From DAIPHL01 sp036771375 (GTDB lineage: Bacteria; Synergistota; Synergistia; Synergistales; Synergistaceae): a stretch of 27,202 nucleotides of DNA. The stretch is taken from contig DAIPHL010000008.1 in assembly GCA_036771375.1 (NCBI GenBank), positions 1 to 27,202 on the forward strand, written 5' to 3'. How positions within the stretch are numbered: position 1 is the first letter of the stretch; each line of letters begins with the position of its first letter. Positions 22,560-27,202 of this stretch are shown here, piece by piece. The notes beneath the pieces are model-generated. The model ran no database searches and had not been told where the DNA came from. It saw only the letters and a program-made list of their open reading frames with translations. The position numbers were made by a program, and so were the translations under genes.

Positions 22560-23457
22560 CGAAAGAGTCAAGGGCGACTCCCTCTTTTTTTCGTCTACCG
22601 TGCAGGAGGTTCTGAGGACACTCTACCTGTACGGTGTCGATTATCTTTTGGTCGTAAGGGAGAATTGCGAGAGGTTGTTGCACAAAGACCAGTTTGTGGC
22701 GTTCCTTGAGCTGGGGAGAGAGCGTGCGACGCTGGAGGATGTCCTCTCGGTCTTTCTTGTGGGGCATCTTGTTTCGAGGGCGGACATGGAGAATGTTCCA
22801 CCGGACACGGACCTGTTGATCTTTGACGGAAACGAGTTGAGCGAGACGACCTTTCGGGAGTATCGTGAGAGACGATTGCAGGAGACGACGGTCGTTCTGC
22901 CTGAATGGTGGGATGTACCCCTGCCGCTGATGAACATAAGAGGCGACGAGATATCTCTGAACGAGACGGCGCGGAAACTTTTGCCGCAAGAGCCCGCAAT
23001 GCTGAAGGAAAAAGCCCGAAAAATCCTCCGCGAAGGAATCATCGCGATCAGGGACAAGAAAGAAGAGAAAACCCTGTCGCTTTTGCCTCTCACGGAGGAA
23101 ACGTTTTTGTTGGAGGACGTATCGGGGGACTTCGAGATGGCCCAGGATCTGCTGTGGTGGGCGGCCGCAGGGAGAGCCCTGACTCGCAGGATGGAGGAGA
23201 ACGGCCTCGTCTTGAAACGGCTTCTACCGGATGAACGCCCGCCGGAGAACACGGTCGAATTGATCCCTTGTTCCTGGGAAGGAGAATCCATGGGCAAGAT
23301 CGCAGTTTTGCTTCCTGCCGAAGAGGGGACCGCAAAACCCGAGGGGAAACCGGGCAAAAGGGGTCCGAAAAAAAGAACGGTGGCAGGAGGTTTCCATAGC
23401 CCCGATTCATTCGTGGACGGAGAACCCCAAAGTGGAGACTCCAATGAAAAGCGGTGA
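22543..23457 (+). CDS. Uncharacterised protein with CBS-like and PAS-like regions
   Basis: I do not recognise this 304-residue protein as a named family. Residues 10-60 resemble one half of a CBS domain (VQEVLRTLYLYGVDYLLVVRE, then HKDQFVAFLE). Residues 125-200 look like a PAS-type fold (LPLMNIRGDEISLNETARKLL). These are pattern calls and could be wrong. Residues 260-304 form a polar tail with basic KRGPKKR and an acidic end. The ATG at 22543 lies in the last 17 bp of ftsY, so it is co-translated with it; no good ribosome site is visible. A link to SRP targeting is only suggested by position. Confidence 0.72.
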   Translation: MKLVRNERVKGDSLFFSSTVQEVLRTLYLYGVDYLLVVRENCERLLHKDQFVAFLELGRERATLEDVLSVFLVGHLVSRADMENVPPDTDLLIFDGNELSETTFREYRERRLQETTVVLPEWWDVPLPLMNIRGDEISLNETARKLLPQEPAMLKEKARKILREGIIAIRDKKEEKTLSLLPLTEETFLLEDVSGDFEMAQDLLWWAAAGRALTRRMEENGLVLKRLLPDERPPENTVELIPCSWEGESMGKIAVLLPAEEGTAKPEGKPGKRGPKKRTVAGGFHSPDSFVDGEPQSGDSNEKR

Positions 23458-23473
23458 AGGTGGGAGACACCCG

Positions 23474-23986
23474 ATGATAAAACTCATCGTGGGGTTGCTC
23501 TATCCCGAATCGGATCCTGGTCTGAAGGACTGGAGCCGAGCGCTTCTGGAGGAGGATTTCGGTGAAATCGAAAGAGAAAGTCCCGCATTCTCTTTTGATT
23601 TCACCGATTATTATCGAGCGATAGCGCCGAAGTTGCTTCGTCGCTTTTTTTCTTTCAAGGCGTTGTGCATCCCCGATCTGATCGGGTGGAAAAAAAAAGC
23701 TTTGTCGATGGAGGCGGTTTCGTCGAAAAACCGAAAGTCCGGCCGGAGGGTGAACGTCGATCCCGGTTATCTGGACGGTGCGAGGTTGGTTCTTGCTTCC
23801 ACAAAGGACAACGCTCACAGAATCTATCTTGGAGAGGGGATCTTTGCAGAGGTTACCCTCTGTCGCAGAAAGAACGCTTGGGTGGGGTTTCCCTATACTT
23901 TTCCGGATTTCCGGAGCGGCGTCTACGATGCCTTTCTCGATGACGTCAGGATAGACTGGTTGCGCGACATGAGAAATGCAGGATAG
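23474..23986 (+). CDS. DUF4416 family protein
   Basis: The 170-residue protein fits DUF4416: a starting KLIVGLLYP, a central FSFDFTDYY, and a C-terminal block with VNVDPGYLDGARLVLASTKD and HRIYLGEGIFAEVTL. The family is of unknown function and found in various anaerobes. The conserved blocks suggest a compact cytoplasmic fold. ATG 23474 has GGGAG seven bases upstream; a GTG at 23432 in the same frame would add 14 residues and overlap the previous gene. It lies 18 bases before purB, consistent with one transcript. Confidence 0.85.
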   Translation: MIKLIVGLLYPESDPGLKDWSRALLEEDFGEIERESPAFSFDFTDYYRAIAPKLLRRFFSFKALCIPDLIGWKKKALSMEAVSSKNRKSGRRVNVDPGYLDGARLVLASTKDNAHRIYLGEGIFAEVTLCRRKNAWVGFPYTFPDFRSGVYDAFLDDVRIDWLRDMRNAG

Positions 23987-24004
23987 GAATTGGAGGACGA
24001 AAAG

Positions 24005-25387
24005 GTGATCGACAAATATCGCACCGATGCGATGGACAGAATCTGGTCCGATGAAAACAGGTTTTCACGCTGGTTGGAGGTGGAACTGGCCGTCTGCAGA
24101 GCATGGAATGAGGAGGGCGTCCTTCCGCCCGGTGCCATGTCCGTGATAGAAGAACGGGCCGGTTTCGACCTGGCCCGCATCGCCGAAATAGAGTCCGTCA
24201 CGCAGCACGATGTCATTGCCTTCGTCAGCGCCGTGGCGGAAAAAATAGGTCCCGAGGGAAGATTTGTGCATCTCGGTTTGACGAGCAGCGACGTGATCGA
24301 TACGGCGGCCTCTCTTTTGCTTTCCGAAGCGCTTGATGTTATTATCGATACGGCGGGTGCTTTACGTGACTCCATCGGAGAGCTTGCCTGGAAGTACAGA
24401 TATACTCCCACGGTGGGGCGGTCTCATGGGATTCATGCGGAACCGACCACGTTCGGCCTCAAGATGCTCGGCTACGTCTCCGAGATCGAGCGGGATATTT
24501 CAAGATTGAGCGAGACGAAGTCTTCCGTCAGAGTGGGAAAATTGTCGGGTGCTGTCGGGACCTATGCCAACTGTCCTCCGAAGATCGAAAGCAGGGTTTG
24601 CGAGCGCTTGAATTTGACGCCCGAACGGGTGGCGACTCAGATTGTACAAAGGGATCGGCACGCCAGAGTGCTTACGGACCTTGCGATATACGGAGGGGGG
24701 CTCGAACGCCTGGCGACGGAGGTGCGGCACCTGCAGCGGACTGAAGTGATGGAGGCGCAGGAACCGTTCGGTAAAGGACAGAAGGGCTCTTCCGCCATGC
24801 CGCATAAAAAAAATCCGATTCTCACCGAGAGAGTGAGCGGAATGGCGAGAGTGTTGAGAAGTTACGCCACCGCGTCGCTCGAGAATATCGCTCTCTGGCA
24901 CGAGCGGGACATCAGCCATTCGTCGGTCGAACGCATCATATGGCCCGACGCCTTTCATTTGGCACACTACATGACGCTTGTCATGAAAAGGGTGATCGAC
25001 GGACTCGAGGTCAACGAAACACGACTGCGAAAAAATCTCGATATCACAGGGGGGTTGTTGTTCAGTGGACGTGTCTTGTTGGCGCTTGTCGAATGGGGTT
25101 TCACGAGAGAGGAGGCGTATCGGATCGTTCAGGAAAACGCCATGCGTTGTTGGGAGTCCGTCAACTCGGGGAAATCGATACTGTCGCTTGACGCGCTTCT
25201 TGCATCGGACGCCCGCCTGATTCCCTTTCTGGAGAAAGAAGGAAGGGATTTGCGGGGCTTGTTTGACATCGGACATTTTTTTAGGTATGTGGACGAAATA
25301 TTTGCTCGTTTTTCGTTTTTCGAACGATATCGCGAATCGACGGGAGGTATTTGTGATGTCCAGTCCGGACAGAAATATGGCTCTTGA
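24005..25387 (+). CDS. purB: Adenylosuccinate lyase
   Basis: PurB performs two beta-eliminations in purine synthesis: SAICAR to AICAR and adenylosuccinate to AMP. The 460-residue protein has the fumarase-superfamily signature GSSAMPHKKNPI, the THE-type segments VTQHDVIAF and GLTSSDVIDTA, and GRSHGIHAEPTTFG. GTG 24005 is preferred over TTG 23990 because GGAGG sits eight bases before it and the family begins with MIDKYRTDAM-like sequence. About 20 residues (ESTGGICDVQSGQKYGS end) extend beyond the usual C-terminus and overlap the glpX start by 32 bp. Confidence 0.95.
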   Translation: MIDKYRTDAMDRIWSDENRFSRWLEVELAVCRAWNEEGVLPPGAMSVIEERAGFDLARIAEIESVTQHDVIAFVSAVAEKIGPEGRFVHLGLTSSDVIDTAASLLLSEALDVIIDTAGALRDSIGELAWKYRYTPTVGRSHGIHAEPTTFGLKMLGYVSEIERDISRLSETKSSVRVGKLSGAVGTYANCPPKIESRVCERLNLTPERVATQIVQRDRHARVLTDLAIYGGGLERLATEVRHLQRTEVMEAQEPFGKGQKGSSAMPHKKNPILTERVSGMARVLRSYATASLENIALWHERDISHSSVERIIWPDAFHLAHYMTLVMKRVIDGLEVNETRLRKNLDITGGLLFSGRVLLALVEWGFTREEAYRIVQENAMRCWESVNSGKSILSLDALLASDARLIPFLEKEGRDLRGLFDIGHFFRYVDEIFARFSFFERYRESTGGICDVQSGQKYGS

Positions 25388-26336
25388 GATGGTGCGCGCT
25401 ACGGAGGCTGCGGCAATGGCTGCCAGCAGATGGATGGGGCGAGGAGACAAAAACTCCGCGGATGGCGCCGCGGTAAACGCCATGAGATTCATGTTGAACA
25501 CGGTCTATATGGATGGGAAGGTCGTCATCGGGGAAGGGGAGAAGGACGATGCGCCCATGCTGTTCAACGGCGAGAAACTGGGGAGGGGTTGTGAACCCAG
25601 TGTCGATATCGCGGTCGACCCCATAGACGGCACTCGACTCACGTCTCTCGGACTTCCCAATGCGGTCAGCGTGGTCGCTTTTGCGGACAGAGGATCGATG
25701 TACGATCCGAAACACATCTTTTACATGGATAAAATTGCAACCGGGCCGGAGTCGGCGGGGGCGATCGACCTGGATGCGCCGATTTCGGAGAACATCAAAG
25801 CCGTCGCAAAAGCACGGGGAAAAAGGGTTGAGGACGTTACGGTCGTTGTGCTCGACAGACCGAGGCACGAGAACATTCTCAAAGAGATTCGCGCGATGCG
25901 GGCCCGTATAAAGTTGATTATGGACGGAGATGTCGCTGGGGCCATTTCGACGTGCAAACAGGACTCCGGCATAGATCTGATGTTGGGAATCGGAGGATCT
26001 CCGGAAGCTGTCATTACAGCCTGCGCGATCAAATGCGTCGGAGGGAACATGCAGTGCAAGCTGTGGCCGCGAAACGACGAAGAGGCGAACAAATGCCGCG
26101 AATTGGGAATGGATCTCAAGCAGGTGCTCACGATCGACGATCTCGTCGCAAGCGATAACGTATATTTTGCGGCGACCGGCATAACGGACGGGGATCTGTT
26201 GAGTGGTGTAAAATACGTTGGAGACAAGATCAAGACGTCATCGATGGTCATGCGTTCGAAAAGCGGGACGATCCGCTACATCGACGCCACGCACAAACAG
26301 AAGAAACTGGAGTCGTTCGGCAGCATCAATTACTGA
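25356..26336 (+). CDS. glpX: Class II fructose-1,6-bisphosphatase (GlpX-like)
   Basis: GlpX hydrolyses fructose-1,6-bisphosphate for gluconeogenesis, using divalent metal; some relatives also act on sedoheptulose bisphosphate. The 326-residue protein has the usual start SPDRNMALEMVRATEAAA, GRGDKNSADGAAVNAMR, the metal site VIGEGEKDDAPM, and DPIDGTRLT. The lithium-sensitive inositol-phosphatase-type motif is clear. ATG 25356 has GGGAGG eight bases before it; the frame runs upstream through the purB end but the homology begins here. It is the last gene before the terminator at 26446. Gluconeogenesis fits an amino-acid-fermenting lifestyle. Confidence 0.95.
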   Translation: MSSPDRNMALEMVRATEAAAMAASRWMGRGDKNSADGAAVNAMRFMLNTVYMDGKVVIGEGEKDDAPMLFNGEKLGRGCEPSVDIAVDPIDGTRLTSLGLPNAVSVVAFADRGSMYDPKHIFYMDKIATGPESAGAIDLDAPISENIKAVAKARGKRVEDVTVVVLDRPRHENILKEIRAMRARIKLIMDGDVAGAISTCKQDSGIDLMLGIGGSPEAVITACAIKCVGGNMQCKLWPRNDEEANKCRELGMDLKQVLTIDDLVASDNVYFAATGITDGDLLSGVKYVGDKIKTSSMVMRSKSGTIRYIDATHKQKKLESFGSINY

Positions 26337-26445
26337 TGGGGACACGAGGACGGAGATGCCGTGTAAAAACCATGCCGCAGATCTGGTGTTTCATTTCGGA
26401 TCGCTGCGGTTTTCCCCATCCAAGTGAGAAACGTGGTTTCGACGT

Positions 26446-26482
26446 CAGGGGCGGTCACATGGGTCCGCCCCTGTGTTTTTTT
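26446..26482 (+). terminator. Rho-independent terminator after glpX
   Basis: CAGGGGCGG at 26446-26454 pairs perfectly with CCGCCCCTG at 26465-26473 around a ten-base loop, followed by TG and seven T residues at 26476-26482. It closes the transcript that ends with glpX. Confidence 0.9.
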
Positions 26483-26657
26483 GCAGGCAGCGTCTGTAAA
26501 TCCATGAGGACGACGGTGTGGATGGCATCCGCCATTGTGCTTGCGGTTTTTTGTGTGTGCACGAGGCATCTTGAAGGAACTTCATTTTTATGGAATCAAT
26601 CGAAAAAACTTATAAAATCATGTGATTATTTTATTTTCGAATGAAAATTTCACCGGG

Positions 26658-26701
26658 ATCGCTTTATTGTTCGACAAAGAAGCGATATCACGTGATAGAA
26701 T
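26658..26701 (+). promoter_or_regulatory. Candidate flhA promoter with two dyads
   Basis: An imperfect 29-bp dyad (26658-26686; ATCGCTT and AAGCGAT arms with inner TTGT/ACAA) is followed at once by a perfect 12-bp palindrome TATCACGTGATA (26686-26697). A -10-like TAGAAT (26696-26701) overlaps the palindrome, with TCGACA (26671-26676) 19 bases upstream. This arrangement could place a repressor on the promoter. No sigma-28 type promoter is evident. Confidence 0.4.
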
Positions 26702-26766
26702 ACGATCGAATGAATGAGTTTCATTGCGGATATCTGTGGAAATCTTAATCTGTGGGGGCGTAAACA

Positions 26767-27202
26767 ATGGCAGAAAACGCCGCTTCAGCCGGCGGCCCGG
26801 TAACGAAATATGCCGATGTAGGTTTGGCCGTACTGCTCGTTTTGGTCGTCGTCATGATGATCATACCGGTACCCACGCCAATGTTGGATATTCTTCTTGC
26901 CACCAACATCACCTTTGGCGTGGTGGTCCTGCTGGCGACGTTCTATGTAAACGGCGCACTCGAGATCGCGGCTTTCCCGACCATCATTCTCATGGCAACC
27001 CTCTTTCGACTGGCTCTCAACATTTCGACGACTCGGCAGATCCTCCTCGCCGGCTACGCGGGGGAAGTCGTAAATGCCTTTGGTTTCTTTGTCGTCGGTG
27101 GAAACTACGTCGTCGGCGGCGTCGTATTTCTCATCCTGGTCGTCATACAGTTTTGGTCATCACGAAAGGTTCGGAACGAGTGGCGGAGGTCGCGGCTCGG
27201 TT
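26767..27202 (+). CDS. flhA: Flagellar export protein FlhA, 5' part, with apparent frameshift
   Basis: FlhA is the membrane gate of the flagellar type III export apparatus. From ATG 26767 the translation is hydrophobic, with helices around residues 18-33 and 38-60. It contains the hallmark FPTIILMATLFRLALNISTT and the segments FVVGGNYVVG and VVFLILVVIQ (ending about residue 128). After TTTT at 27151-27154 the zero frame gives FWSSRKVRNEW, which does not match. Shifting by one base gives FLVITKGSERVAEVAAR, the expected continuation. A base seems missing in the T run. The gene continues beyond the window. A weak G-rich ribosome site (GGGGGCG) precedes the ATG. It could be InvA-like, but the flagellar form is likelier. 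Confidence 0.88.
   Translation, partial: MAENAASAGGPVTKYADVGLAVLLVLVVVMMIIPVPTPMLDILLATNITFGVVVLLATFYVNGALEIAAFPTIILMATLFRLALNISTTRQILLAGYAGEVVNAFGFFVVGGNYVVGGVVFLILVVIQFWSSRKVRNEWRRSRLG

Larger units (their letters stand above)
26337..26766. other. 430-bp intergenic region between glpX and flhA
   Basis: It holds the terminator at 26446-26482, then an AT-rich stretch (about 26570-26640) and the candidate regulatory dyads at 26658-26701. A 102-residue frame spans the terminator and looks accidental. No RNA gene is visible. Confidence 0.7.

Noticed and set aside
26336..26644. A 102-residue open frame after glpX
   Set aside because: It runs through the terminator hairpin at 26446-26482, has no family resemblance, and lacks a proper ribosome site. 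An inner frame from ATG 26503 has a hydrophobic start but is only about 46 residues.

Overview
The window is dense bacterial chromosomal DNA, moderately GC-rich by eye, with short gaps, frequent overlaps and many TTG/GTG starts. Protein content and gene order suggest an anaerobic, flagellated, diderm-type bacterium, most likely Synergistota. This phylum call is inferred from the look of the proteins and was not tested by a search. I see no rRNA, tRNA, CRISPR array, prophage or transposase.

Layout. (1) 9-9565 (+): an envelope and isoprenoid run: murA, a P-loop/Asp23-like fusion, a family 4 uracil-DNA glycosylase, then the classic uppS-cdsA-dxr-rseP-ispG cluster, then an ornithine carbamoyltransferase with its own terminator, then an unrecognised 202-residue protein. 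(2) 9569-11494 (+): an extended -10 promoter, two membrane proteins (YbhN/UPF0104-like and an isoprenylcysteine-methyltransferase-like protein), a terminator, and a large near-perfect inverted repeat. (3) 11524-13603 (-): a divergent malic-enzyme-like protein whose start lies inside the end of a metallo-beta-lactamase-fold gene. (4) 13742-15636: an orphan gene (+) converging on a class I/II aminotransferase (-), with a strong hairpin terminator between them. (5) 15749-18335 (+): an exported ComEC-like MBL protein with its usual DUF3006 partner, then yqeC and a mocA/ygfJ-like gene, the maturation pair linked to selenium-dependent molybdenum hydroxylases. (6) 18376-26336 (+): tmk-yaaR-holB-ricT-ftsY, a CBS/PAS-like protein, a DUF4416 protein, purB and class II fructose-bisphosphatase (glpX), closed by a terminator. 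(7) 26483-27202 (+): a regulatory-looking AT-rich stretch and the first part of flhA, cut by the window end.

How the genes fit together. Dxr and IspG make isoprenoid precursor and UppS turns it into the C55 lipid carrier. MurA supplies the peptidoglycan precursor and CdsA makes CDP-diacylglycerol. RseP is an intramembrane site-2 protease. Tmk, HolB, UDG and PurB serve nucleotide and DNA metabolism, and RicT and FtsY serve RNA maturation and membrane targeting.

Most notable points: an apparent one-base frameshift in flhA inside a T run at 27151-27154; a malic-enzyme paralogue with substituted malate-binding positions; a 125-bp out-of-frame gene overlap; a roughly 80-bp inverted repeat that is not a simple terminator; a P-loop/Asp23-like fusion; and an unusually long basic tail on RicT. 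I did not find convincing evidence for a wholly new multi-gene system. The best candidates for undescribed function are the proteins at 1389-2231, 8957-9565, 13742-14269 and 22543-23457.
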